Below, in pieces: positions 8,796 through 16,510 of a stretch of 64,000 nt of DNA. The position numbers were made by a program, and so were the translations under genes. Source of the stretch: Bradyrhizobium sp. CCGUVB4N (lineage in GTDB: Bacteria > Pseudomonadota > Alphaproteobacteria > Rhizobiales > Xanthobacteraceae); assembly GCF_024199945.1 (NCBI RefSeq), contig NZ_JANADP010000001.1, positions 8,823,001 through 8,887,000 on the forward strand, read 5' to 3'. The notes beneath the pieces are model-generated. The model was not told the origin of the DNA. It did not search any database and saw nothing but the letters and a program-made list of their open reading frames with translations. Position 1 is the stretch's first letter, and each line of letters begins with the position of its first letter.

Positions 8796-9545
8796 ATGAA
8801 AATCGATCCGATCCACCAGTTCAACATCGAGCCTCTCTTCACGATCGGCCATATCGGCAATCATACGATCGCCTTCACCAATTCATCGCTCTACATGCTG
8901 GTGGCCGTCGCCATCATCTCGATCCTGATGCTTGCCAGCGGCACGCAGCTGGTTCCCGGGCGCCTCCAGTCGGTCGCCGAGATTTCCTACGAATTCGTCG
9001 CCTCGACCATCCGTTCGACGGCCGGCGCGGAAGGCATGAAGTTCTTCCCGCTGATCTTCTCGCTGTTCATGTTCATCTGCGTCTCGAACCTGGTCGGCGT
9101 CATCCCCTACACCTTCACGATCTCAAGCCACCTGATCGTTACCGTAGGACTCGCGCTGCTGGTCTTCTTCACCGTTCTGATCTACGGCGTCGCCAAGAAC
9201 GGCCTGAAATTCTTCTCGATTTTCGTTCCGCATGGCGTCCCCGGCTACATCCTGCCGCTGGTCATGTTCATTGAAATCCTGTCGTTCTTCCTGCGCCCGG
9301 TCTCGCACAGCATTCGTCTGTTCGCCAACATGCTGGCCGGCCACATCGCGCTGAAGGTGTTCGCGGGCTTCGTCGCCATGCTGGGCTTCTCCCTCGGCGC
9401 CCTCGGCTGGGTCGGCGGCGTGCTGCCGCTGGCGCTCACGATCGCGCTTTACGCCCTCGAGATCCTGGTCGCGTTCCTGCAAGCCTATGTGTTTGCGATC
9501 CTGACCTGCATCTATCTCAACGACGCCATTCATCCGGGACACTGA
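8796..9545 (+). CDS. atpB: F0F1 ATP synthase subunit a
   Basis: 249 residues, the normal length for alphaproteobacteria. Subunit a forms the proton half-channels next to the c-ring. The essential arginine is Arg174 in SIRLFANMLAGH (equivalent to E. coli Arg210). Five to six hydrophobic helices are visible, including the C-terminal ILVAFLQAYVFAILTCIYL. It is second in atpI-B-E-F'-F. Confidence 0.97.
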   Translation: MKIDPIHQFNIEPLFTIGHIGNHTIAFTNSSLYMLVAVAIISILMLASGTQLVPGRLQSVAEISYEFVASTIRSTAGAEGMKFFPLIFSLFMFICVSNLVGVIPYTFTISSHLIVTVGLALLVFFTVLIYGVAKNGLKFFSIFVPHGVPGYILPLVMFIEILSFFLRPVSHSIRLFANMLAGHIALKVFAGFVAMLGFSLGALGWVGGVLPLALTIALYALEILVAFLQAYVFAILTCIYLNDAIHPGH

Positions 9546-9598
9546 GCGGTCCGGGGAATTTCCACCCACAACCCAATCTTTCTTCCAAGGAGTCTAAA

Positions 9599-9826
9599 AT
9601 GGATCCGGCAGCAGCAAAACTTATCGGCGCGGGCATCGCGTGCATCGGCATGGGCGGTGCGGGCGTCGGCGTGGGCGTGATCTTCGGCAACTACCTCGCC
9701 GCAGCCGTTCGCAACCCGTCGGCCGCTCAGGGCCAGTTCGGCAACCTGATCTTCGGCTTCGCCGTGACCGAAGCGCTCGGCATCTTCTCGCTGCTGATCG
9801 CGCTGCTTCTGCTGTTCGTTTTCTAA
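9599..9826 (+). CDS. atpE: F0F1 ATP synthase subunit c
   Basis: 75 residues. Two membrane helices form a hairpin around the polar loop Arg38-Asn39-Pro40. The proton-carrying carboxylate is Glu58 in GFAVTEALGIF. The first helix has the Gly-rich packing motif GAGVGVGVIFG. A good Shine-Dalgarno sequence (AAGGAG) precedes the ATG. Multiple copies of the product make the rotor ring. Confidence 0.97.
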   Translation: MDPAAAKLIGAGIACIGMGGAGVGVGVIFGNYLAAAVRNPSAAQGQFGNLIFGFAVTEALGIFSLLIALLLLFVF

Positions 9827-9886
9827 GAACGACTTCTTTCGCGCCGCTTCATCCGAAGCGGCGCGTGACAGCAACAGGAGTACTCC

Positions 9887-10453
9887 ATGGCCGAGAGTCA
9901 TGGCGGGGCAAAAGAACCGGCGGCGGGCGCCCACACCGAAGCCGATGGCGGTCATCACGGCGGCGGCTTTCCGCCGTTCGAGAGCAGCACTTTTGCTTCA
10001 CAGCTGGTGTCGCTCGCGATCTTCTTCGTCCTGCTTTACGTGATCGTGTCCAAGCTCGCTCTGCCGAAGGTCGGCGGCGCGATCGAAGCGCGTCAGAACA
10101 AGATCGAGGGTGACCTCGCCGAAGCGCAGAAGCTGAAGGATCAGTCCGAGGCGGCGCTGAAGGCCTATGAAGGCGAGCTCGCTTCGGCGCGTTCGCGGGC
10201 ACAGGCGATCGGCAACGAATCCCGCGACAAGGCGAATGCGCAGGCGGACGCCGAGCGCAAGGCCCTGGAAGAGCAGCTGGCGGCCAAGCTCGCCGAGGCG
10301 GAGAAGACCATCGCCTCGACCCGCGCGACCGCCATGAGCAACGTCCGCGGCATCGCGGCCGATGCGGCAGGCACCATCGTCCAGCAGCTCACCGGCGTTG
10401 TTCCGGATGCGGCCTCGGTCAGTGCTGCCGTTGACGCGTCCTTGAAGGGTTAG
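9887..10453 (+). CDS. atpF': F0F1 ATP synthase subunit b' (stator)
   Basis: 188 residues. A His/Gly-rich N-terminal tail is followed by one membrane helix (residues ~44-60, LVSLAIFFVLLYVIVSKLALP) and then a long Ala/Glu/Lys-rich coiled coil (GDLAEAQKLKDQSEAALKAY). Photosynthetic bacteria and alphaproteobacteria carry two different b subunits, b and b', which form a heterodimeric peripheral stalk. It ends 5 bp before the b gene. Confidence 0.93.
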   Translation: MAESHGGAKEPAAGAHTEADGGHHGGGFPPFESSTFASQLVSLAIFFVLLYVIVSKLALPKVGGAIEARQNKIEGDLAEAQKLKDQSEAALKAYEGELASARSRAQAIGNESRDKANAQADAERKALEEQLAAKLAEAEKTIASTRATAMSNVRGIAADAAGTIVQQLTGVVPDAASVSAAVDASLKG

Positions 10454-10458
10454 TCGAG

Positions 10459-10944
10459 ATGTTCTTCGATCCTGAAACCTGGGTCGCCGTCGCCTTCGTG
10501 ATCCTGATGGTCGTGTTCGGCTATCTCGGGGTCTTCAAGTCGGCGATGACCGCGCTCGACCATCGCGCCGAGCGCATCAAGGCCGAGCTCGACGACGCGA
10601 CGCGCCTCAAGCAGGAAGCCGCCAAGGTGCTCGCCGACTACAAGGCGCGCAGTGCCTCGGCCGAGCGCGAGGCCGCCGACATCATCGCCAACGCCAAGTC
10701 CGAAGCCGAGCGCATCGCGACCGAGGCCAAGGCGAAGATGGAAGACTTCGTCGCCCGCCGCACCAAGACCGCGGAGAGCAAGATTGCGCTCGCCGAGGCG
10801 CAGGCGCTGGCCGATGTTCGCGCCGCAGCCGCGGAAGCCGCCGTCCAGGCCGCCTCCACGATCCTGTCGCAGTCGGTCAAGGGCCAGGTCGCCGACGATC
10901 TGCTCGCCAAGGGCATCACCGAGGTTCGCCAGAAGCTGAACTGA
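10459..10944 (+). CDS. atpF: F0F1 ATP synthase subunit b (stator)
   Basis: 161 residues. One N-terminal membrane helix (WVAVAFVILMVVFGYLGVF) leads into a coiled coil (LDDATRLKQEAAKVLADYKA) that reaches up to F1 subunit delta. It is paired with b' immediately upstream and is the last gene of the operon; a strong terminator follows. The F1 genes (atpHAGDC) are not in the window, as is usual for alphaproteobacteria, where F0 and F1 operons are separate. Confidence 0.95.
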   Translation: MFFDPETWVAVAFVILMVVFGYLGVFKSAMTALDHRAERIKAELDDATRLKQEAAKVLADYKARSASAEREAADIIANAKSEAERIATEAKAKMEDFVARRTKTAESKIALAEAQALADVRAAAAEAAVQAASTILSQSVKGQVADDLLAKGITEVRQKLN

Positions 10945-10964
10945 GGGCAGACGCCTCACCCATC

Positions 10965-10996
10965 AAAAAGCCGGCGCGATGAGCGCCGGCTTTTTT
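10965..10996 (+). terminator. Rho-independent terminator of the F0 operon
   Basis: Stem AAAAAGCCGGCGC / GCGCCGGCTTTTT with loop GATGA (10978-10982), ending in a run of six T. It begins 21 bp after the atpF stop. Confidence 0.92.
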
Positions 10997-11028
10997 GTTG
11001 GTGCGAGACCTCGACCACAACACAGGTG

Positions 11029-11115
11029 TCATGCCCCGCGAAGGCGGGGCATCCAGTACGCCGCGGCCTCCCGGTGAACGACTGACGTCTCTGGAATACT
11101 GGATCACTCGCCCCA
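11029..11115. repeat. Intergenic palindromic repeat, Bradyrhizobium type
   Basis: Begins with the hairpin ATGCCCCGC-GAAG-GCGGGGCAT (11031-11053), followed by a second, wider stem (TCCAGTA at ~11051 with TACTGGA at ~11097). From memory this sequence class (ATGCCCCGCGAAGGCGGGGC then CCAGTACGCCGCGG) is common between genes in Bradyrhizobium; a genome search would confirm it. It lies between the F0 terminator and the 3' end of a convergent gene. Confidence 0.6.
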
Positions 11116-11180
11116 GTGCGCAATTGCGCACAAGGCGGGTGATGACAGCGGAAATTGCGGCGACAGCTGAGCGTGTGGCC

Positions 11181-11825
11181 CTACTTCTTCTTCCGCGCCT
11201 TCGGCTCGGGCGTCAGCGCCTGCGGGTCGAAGCCGACATAGAAGATGTAGTTGTCGGCGACTGCGGCTGACGGCACCGGGTAGGACAGGTCCTCGGCAAT
11301 GAACGTAAACGGCACGCTGCCGCCTTCCGACATCGCGACCGTGGTCCGGTAGGCTTTCGAGGCGATCACCTTCTCGCCGACGCCGCCCAGCACCACGGCG
11401 ACGCGCAGCGGAACCTCGACCGTGTTCGGCGCGCCGGCTGGGCCGGCGATGACGCGGCCCTGGATGCCGATGCGCGCGGTGATCTCGCCGCCGTTGCGGA
11501 CGCATTCGCGCGCCATCTTGGTGATCGAGGCCTGGAAGCGCACGTCGTTGCCGACGGCCGGCTTGCCTGTCGCCCCGACCCCATAGGTGGAGGCTCCGGC
11601 GCGCACCGTGACCTGCGGGCAATCGATGTCGTCATCGGCCGCCGGCTGGCCCGGCGCCGGCGCCGGCTTGGCCGCATCGTCGGATTTGCCACCGAACAGA
11701 TTCTTGAAGCGGTCGGTCAGAGACTGTGCCGCGACCGGCGAGACGGATGCGAACGACACCGACAGCGCCAGTGCGATCACCGGACCCCGCCGCAGCGCAT
11801 TCCGCAATGAGCGAAGCTCGTTCAT
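11181..11825 (-). CDS. Exported protein, unknown function
   Basis: 214 residues from ATG 11825; the frame is open far upstream but overlaps the acetyltransferase there. Residues 1-34 form a signal peptide (PVIALALSVSFASVSPVAAQ). The mature protein contains a Pro/Ala-rich linker and then a beta-rich domain with two cysteines (DIDCPQVTVRAG, MARECVRNGG), probably a periplasmic disulphide. It ends in a basic KARKKK tail. I recognise it only as a conserved hypothetical of rhizobia; the beta-rich domain following ITARIGIQGRVI suggests an envelope protein. Confidence 0.75.
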   Translation of the reverse strand: MNELRSLRNALRRGPVIALALSVSFASVSPVAAQSLTDRFKNLFGGKSDDAAKPAPAPGQPAADDDIDCPQVTVRAGASTYGVGATGKPAVGNDVRFQASITKMARECVRNGGEITARIGIQGRVIAGPAGAPNTVEVPLRVAVVLGGVGEKVIASKAYRTTVAMSEGGSVPFTFIAEDLSYPVPSAAVADNYIFYVGFDPQALTPEPKARKKK

Positions 11826-11944
11826 CAACGCCTGTACTCCATGACAACATTCCGGCCGATCGCCGGTGTGATGCGGTTTATATCGCCAAAATCGGCGATC
11901 CCAAGGCAGGAAAAAAGGCAGGAAAAGCTGACTTTGGCGCGCGT

Positions 11945-12532
11945 TCAGCCGCGAAAATCCTCGTGCAGCAGGCCGAACAGCAGATGGTCCTGCCAGACCC
12001 CGTTGATGCAGAGATAGCGGCGCGCAAGGCCCTCGCGGGAGAAGCCGCACTTCTCCAGCACCCGGATCGACGGCGCATTGGTGGGGATGCAGGCGGCCTC
12101 GACCCGATGCAGATTGAGCTCGCCGAACAGCGTCGGCAGCAGCACCCGCAGCGCCGCGGTCATGTAGCCGCGATGGGCGTGGGGCTGGCCGACCCAATAG
12201 CCGATGGTGCCGGCCTGGACGATGCCGCGCCGCACATTGGCGAGCGTGATGCCGCCGACCATGGCGCCGTCGAGCTCGCGGAAGATCAGGAAGGGGTAGG
12301 AGCGGTCCGCGGCGATATCCTCGGAATAGCGGCGCAGGCGGCGGCGAAAGCCGGACCGGGTCAAATCGTCCGACGGCCAGATCGGCTCCCACGGGGTCAG
12401 GTAATCGCGGCTGGTCTCGCGCAGATGCGCCCACTGCAGGAAATCCGACATCTGCGGCGCGCGCAGCAACAATCCGTTGCCGCGGGGGGCGAGAGCAGCA
12501 GGTCCACTGGATGGCAGGCGAAACAGGGCCAT
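11945..12532 (-). CDS. GNAT N-acetyltransferase, RimJ/RimL type
   Basis: 195 residues. The GNAT core is visible: GYWVGQPHAHRGYMTAALR is motif A, the acetyl-CoA binding loop; NLHRVEAACIPTNAPSIRVL followed by EKCGFSREGLAR is motif B, typical of the ribosomal-protein Ser/Ala acetyltransferase (RimJ) group. The likely reaction is acetyl transfer to a protein N-terminus or an amino group of a small molecule. It is the third gene of the thrC / M16 peptidase operon, 37 bp after the peptidase. Confidence 0.9.
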   Translation of the reverse strand: MALFRLPSSGPAALAPRGNGLLLRAPQMSDFLQWAHLRETSRDYLTPWEPIWPSDDLTRSGFRRRLRRYSEDIAADRSYPFLIFRELDGAMVGGITLANVRRGIVQAGTIGYWVGQPHAHRGYMTAALRVLLPTLFGELNLHRVEAACIPTNAPSIRVLEKCGFSREGLARRYLCINGVWQDHLLFGLLHEDFRG

Positions 12533-12569
12533 GGTGATGCTTCCCGGGACGGCGCGGTTCGCGCGGCTC

Positions 12570-13859
12570 CTAATGCAGCCGCGCCTTGGCCCGCGCCTTC
12601 GTCAATCCTTCCGCAAAAGACACCGCCGTGTCCAGACCCCTGCCGCTGCCCAATGCAACCACCGCAGGGCGGCTGCGCGAAAGCAGTGCACGCGCCGCAT
12701 CGCGGGTCGATTCGACGCTGACCGCGTCGATCCGGGCCACCAGCTCCTGCACCGTCTGCGGCCGGCCATAGGCCAGCACGTGCCGGGCCAGCTGCTCGGC
12801 GCGCGAAGAGCAGCTCTCCAGCGCCATCAGCAGGCCCGCTTTCATCTGAGCCTTGGCCCGCGCAATCTCGGCTTCGGTCAGGGTCTCGACCGAATCGTTC
12901 ATGATGTCGACCACGACCTCCATCATCTCCGGCGCGTCGGCGGGATCGGTGCCGGTGTAGAGGCCGAAGAAGCCAGTGTCGGTATAGGGCGCGTGAAACG
13001 AGTAGATCGAATAGCAGAGGCCGCGCTTCTCGCGGACTTCCTGGAACAGCCGCGACGACATTCCGCCGCCGAGGATGTTAGTGAAGACCTGGAGCGAGAA
13101 CAGCGACAAATCGGTCTGCGGCACGCCTTCCAGCGCCAGCGTCAGGTGCGCCTGCTCCAGCTCGCGATGCACGACCTTGGCGCCGCCCTTGCCGAACTGA
13201 GCCGCCTGCGGCTTCGGCCCGGGCGTCGCGTCAAAACTCGCAAAGCGCTTCTCGACCTCGGCGACGACCTGCTTGTGATCGACCGCACCTGCCGCCGCGA
13301 CCACCATGTCGGGCCCGCGGTAATGCGTCGAGAGATAATCGCGCAGCGAGTCGCGGTTGAAGGCGCGCAGGGTCTTGGCGGTGCCGAGCAGCGAGCGGCC
13401 CATCGGCTGGTCGGGATAGCAGAGCTCGTTGAGATGCTCGAACACGACGTCGTCGGGCGTGTCCTGGGCCGCGCCGATCTCCTGCACGATGACGTTCTTC
13501 TCGCGCTCGAGCTCGTCCGGCTCGAAGGCGGGATTGGCCAGGATGTCGGCGAGCACGTCGAGCGCCAGCGGCACGTCGGCCTTCATCACCCGGGCATAAT
13601 AGGACGTCGTCTCGGTCGAGGTGCCGGCATTGAGGTCGCCGCCGACCGCCTCGATCTCCTCGACGATCTCGCGCGATGAGCGCCCCGTGGTGCCCTTGAA
13701 CGCCATGTGCTCGAGCAGGTGCGAGATGCCATGCTCGTTCGGCTTCTCGTCGCGGCCGCCGACGCCGGCCCAGACGCCGAGCGCGGCGGTCTCGAGATGC
13801 GGCATGTTGTCGGTGACGACGGTCAGGCCGGACGCAAGCTTGGAGATCTCGACGCTCAT
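12570..13859 (-). CDS. M16 family zinc peptidase (processing-peptidase-like)
   Basis: 429 residues. The inverted zinc motif HxxEH is His47-Leu-Leu-Glu50-His51 in GISHLLEHMAFKGT, with the downstream acidic ligand region following NAGTSTETTSYYARV. The length and the loop FTNILGGGMSSRLFQEVREK match the alphaproteobacterial relatives of mitochondrial processing peptidase beta. Its substrates in bacteria are unknown. Its start codon overlaps the thrC stop (ATGA), implying translational coupling. Confidence 0.93.
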   Translation of the reverse strand: MSVEISKLASGLTVVTDNMPHLETAALGVWAGVGGRDEKPNEHGISHLLEHMAFKGTTGRSSREIVEEIEAVGGDLNAGTSTETTSYYARVMKADVPLALDVLADILANPAFEPDELEREKNVIVQEIGAAQDTPDDVVFEHLNELCYPDQPMGRSLLGTAKTLRAFNRDSLRDYLSTHYRGPDMVVAAAGAVDHKQVVAEVEKRFASFDATPGPKPQAAQFGKGGAKVVHRELEQAHLTLALEGVPQTDLSLFSLQVFTNILGGGMSSRLFQEVREKRGLCYSIYSFHAPYTDTGFFGLYTGTDPADAPEMMEVVVDIMNDSVETLTEAEIARAKAQMKAGLLMALESCSSRAEQLARHVLAYGRPQTVQELVARIDAVSVESTRDAARALLSRSRPAVVALGSGRGLDTAVSFAEGLTKARAKARLH

Positions 13860-15274
13860 CCGGCAACTCCCTGTTTTGCGGCACGGCTGACCGACAGCAC
13901 GAACCGCTCGACCTCGGCCTGATCGTTCTTCATCACCTTCATATGTTCGGATTTGGTCATGAGACCGTCGAGCCAGGCCGGCAGCTGCGGCCGCTGGCCA
14001 CAGGCCGCATCCACGGCATCAGGGAATTTGGCGGGATGGGCGGTCGAGAGCACGATGTTGGGCACGGTCGTATCGGTGGTGTCGCGATCGGCGACGGCGA
14101 GCGCCACGGCCGTATGGGGATCGACGAGCTCGCCGGCCTCGCGCCAGGCGGCACGGATCGCAGCCGCCGTTTCGGTCTCGTCGGCACGGCCGGCGTCGAA
14201 TTCCTCGCGGATCGCGGCCAGCGTCGCATCCGGCAGCACGAAGCGGCCCGACTGTTTCAGCGAGTCCATCAGCCGGCGCACGCTCGCCGCATCGCGCTTG
14301 CTCGCTTCGAACAGCAGGCGCTCGAAATTCGAGGAGATCTGGATGTCCATCGAAGGTGAGGCGGTCGCGTGCACCTCGCGCACCTCGTAGATGCCGGTCT
14401 TGAGCGTGCGGGCGAGGATGTCGTTGACGTTGGCGGCGATGCGCAGGGTGCGCACGGGAAGGCCCATGCGCTTGGCAACGTAGCCTGCAAAAATATCGCC
14501 GAAATTTCCGGTCGGCACGATGAAGTCCACCGCGCGCGCCGGTGCGCCGGCGGCGACCGCGGAGGTGAAATAATAGACCACCTGCGCGACGATGCGGGCC
14601 CAGTTGATGGAATTGACGCCGGACAGCGAGGTCGCATCGCGGAAGCGATGGTTGTTGAACATACCCTTCACGAGTGCCTGGCAATCGTCGAAATTGCCCT
14701 CGATGGCGAGCGCGTGGACGTTGGCGGCGCCGGTCGTCGTCATCATCCGCTGCTGCACCTCGGAGATGCGCTTGTGCGGAAACAGCACGATGAGGTCGAC
14801 ATTCTCGAGCCCCGCGAAGGCCTCGACCGCGGCACCTCCGGTATCGCCGGAGGTCGCGACCACGATGGTGGTGCGCTGGCCGCGCTTGGCAAGCACATGG
14901 TCCATCAGCCGCGAGATCAGCTGCATCGCCACGTCCTTGAAGGCGAGCGTCGGACCGTGGAACAGCTCCAGCACGAATTGATGCGGCGACATCTGGCGCA
15001 GCGGCACCACCGCCGGATGACGGAAGGTGGCGTAGGCCTCGTTCGCCATGCGGCCGAGCTCGGCATCCGAAATCTCGCCGCCGACGAAGGGACGAATGAC
15101 GTCGACCGCGACCTCCCAATAGGGCCGGCCAAAGAAGCCGGCGATGGTCTCGACGGAGAGCTGCGGCCAGGTCACCGGCACATACAGGCCGCCGTCGCGG
15201 GCGAGCCCGGTCAGCATCACGTCGCAGAAGCCAAGCTCAGGGGCCTCGCCCCGGGTCGAGATATAACGAGTCAA
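13856..15274 (-). CDS. thrC: Threonine synthase
   Basis: 472 residues. I place the start at TTG 15274 because GGAGGG sits 4-5 bases upstream and the protein then begins (M)TRYISTRGEAPELGF, the standard ThrC N-terminus. The enzyme converts O-phosphohomoserine to threonine with PLP; the Schiff-base lysine is Lys113 in GPTLAFKDVAMQ. The PLP-phosphate loop SGDTGGAA is also present. This is the longer bacterial/fungal class of threonine synthase. It is first of the operon with the M16 peptidase and the acetyltransferase. Confidence 0.96.
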   Translation of the reverse strand: MTRYISTRGEAPELGFCDVMLTGLARDGGLYVPVTWPQLSVETIAGFFGRPYWEVAVDVIRPFVGGEISDAELGRMANEAYATFRHPAVVPLRQMSPHQFVLELFHGPTLAFKDVAMQLISRLMDHVLAKRGQRTTIVVATSGDTGGAAVEAFAGLENVDLIVLFPHKRISEVQQRMMTTTGAANVHALAIEGNFDDCQALVKGMFNNHRFRDATSLSGVNSINWARIVAQVVYYFTSAVAAGAPARAVDFIVPTGNFGDIFAGYVAKRMGLPVRTLRIAANVNDILARTLKTGIYEVREVHATASPSMDIQISSNFERLLFEASKRDAASVRRLMDSLKQSGRFVLPDATLAAIREEFDAGRADETETAAAIRAAWREAGELVDPHTAVALAVADRDTTDTTVPNIVLSTAHPAKFPDAVDAACGQRPQLPAWLDGLMTKSEHMKVMKNDQAEVERFVLSVSRAAKQGVAG

Positions 15275-15399
15275 ACTGCCCTCCAAAGGCCGGCCCGACC
15301 TGAATTCGGGCCTTAAGCCTTTGATTTCACGATGTTCCTAGTTCACAGCCAGAGGCTTTGCGGCACCATAGAGTGTTTTCCGGGGCCGCACCATGCCCA

Positions 15400-15532
15400 A
15401 CGAAAAAGGGCTGCGGCAATGCCGCAGCCCTTCTCTTGGAAGGTCTGTCGTTGTGTGTGCAGACCCGGTTTCCGTGCCGGGGCGTCGGCCCCAAAAATCG
15501 TTCCCGCGAGCTTTCGTCGCCTGTCACGAAAT
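15400..15532 (-). ncRNA. Candidate small RNA with three hairpins and an intrinsic terminator
   Basis: Read leftwards from ~15532: a stem GGGGC-CGAC-GCCCC (near 15480), a second stem GGTCTG / CAGACC (15441-15466), then a terminator hairpin ending in five T. A TATGCT sequence at ~15537 could serve as -10 box. The nearest upstream gene on this strand ends 265 bp away, which is long for a simple 3' end. It might instead be the response regulator's long 3' UTR. Expression is unknown. Confidence 0.35.
15402..15436 (-). terminator. Rho-independent terminator, leftward
   Basis: On the minus strand: AAGGGCTGCGGC-ATT-GCCGCAGCCCTT followed by TTTCG, giving a 12-bp GC-rich stem and a run of five T including the stem end. 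It ends either the candidate small RNA or the response regulator transcript. Confidence 0.8.
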
Positions 15533-15800
15533 CGTCAAGCATAAAAACGGCGCGCGACGCCAAAAGTTCCTGTTTTTCCCGATACGCCGCGGCGAGGCCG
15601 ACGAGCAGACGGCCGGGCGCGCGGCCCGACTGCCGTTTCTTCCCGATAGAGGCGTCAGATAAGGAACGAACGCCTCACCGGCCCATTGTGTCGGCGGATG
15701 GTATCCGCCGTCGTCCACGCATTGCCCGGATGCGCGGCGGTGCCGATCCGTCGACTGAGCCGGCTGCATCCTGGAGCAGCCGGCCCAGTCCCTGACGGCG

Positions 15801-16445
15801 TCAGGTCATTCCGATTTCAACCGCGATCCGGATCAGGTCGGAGTGGTTCTTGGCCCCCAGCTTCTGCTTGAGCAGGGACGTGGTGTTGGCAACGGTCTTG
15901 TACGAGATGCCGAGCGCCTCGGCGACCTCGACGATCTTGTTGCCGCGCCCGAGCAGGCGGAGAATTTCGAGCTCCCGCGGCGTCATCTGCGAGGCAGGAT
16001 TGGCCTTGATCGCAGCGCCCGAGAAGGTCACGGCCTCCGCGAGCTGCGGCGAAATGTAGCTATCGCCCGCGACCACCTTGCGCACGGCCTTGAGCAGGAT
16101 CCTGGGATCGTCGCCCTTGGAGACATAGCCCTGCGCCCCGAGCTCCACAGCACGCACCACGAAGGCCGGATCATCGTTCATGCTGAACATGATGATCTTG
16201 GCGTCCGGATCGTCCTTGCGGATCCGGCGCATCAGCTCGAAGCCCGAGACATCAGGCAGGCTGATGTCGATCACGGTCACGTCGGGCCGCTTGCTGACAT
16301 AGGCGCGATGGCCCGATTTCGCGTCGGTCGCCTCGTCGATCCGGATCGAATGGTCGGATGCGAAAAGGGTGCGGCAACCGGACAGCACCACGGGATGGTC
16401 GTCGACGATCAGGACCCTGGTCGCCAGCTTGGCGGTATCTTGCAT
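15801..16445 (-). CDS. NarL/FixJ-type response regulator
   Basis: 214 residues from ATG 16445, preceded by AAGAGAG; an in-frame ATG at 16472 is the alternative. The receiver domain has VLIVDDHPVV, phospho-acceptor Asp60 in VIDISLPDVSG, and the conserved Lys in GYVSKGDD. The C-terminal LuxR-type helix-turn-helix runs through TPRELEILRLLGRGNKIVEV and GISYKTVANTTSLLKQKLG. It is divergent from the histidine kinase at 16511 and is its natural partner. The signal and target genes are unknown. Confidence 0.92.
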   Translation of the reverse strand: MQDTAKLATRVLIVDDHPVVLSGCRTLFASDHSIRIDEATDAKSGHRAYVSKRPDVTVIDISLPDVSGFELMRRIRKDDPDAKIIMFSMNDDPAFVVRAVELGAQGYVSKGDDPRILLKAVRKVVAGDSYISPQLAEAVTFSGAAIKANPASQMTPRELEILRLLGRGNKIVEVAEALGISYKTVANTTSLLKQKLGAKNHSDLIRIAVEIGMT

Positions 16446-16510
16446 CGCACGCTCTCTTGTTATCTCACTCATAAACCGGCGGGAACAAATGGAAAGAGAA
16501 AATCCCGCCG

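Larger units (their letters stand above)
15275..15800. other. 526-bp intergenic region with a minus-strand terminator
   Basis: No convincing protein-coding gene. On the minus strand it holds a strong terminator (15402-15436) preceded by two further hairpins, suggesting a short non-coding RNA. The thrC promoter should lie in the ~100 bp left of the terminator. The rest, 15540-15800, is the 3' region of the response regulator gene and contains several short GC-rich palindromes (for example GGCGGATGGTATCCGCC near 15693). Confidence 0.5.

Noticed and set aside
15524..15769. Short leftward open frame in the thrC upstream region
   Set aside because: No ribosome binding site, no hydrophobic pattern or family resemblance; composition is random-like.
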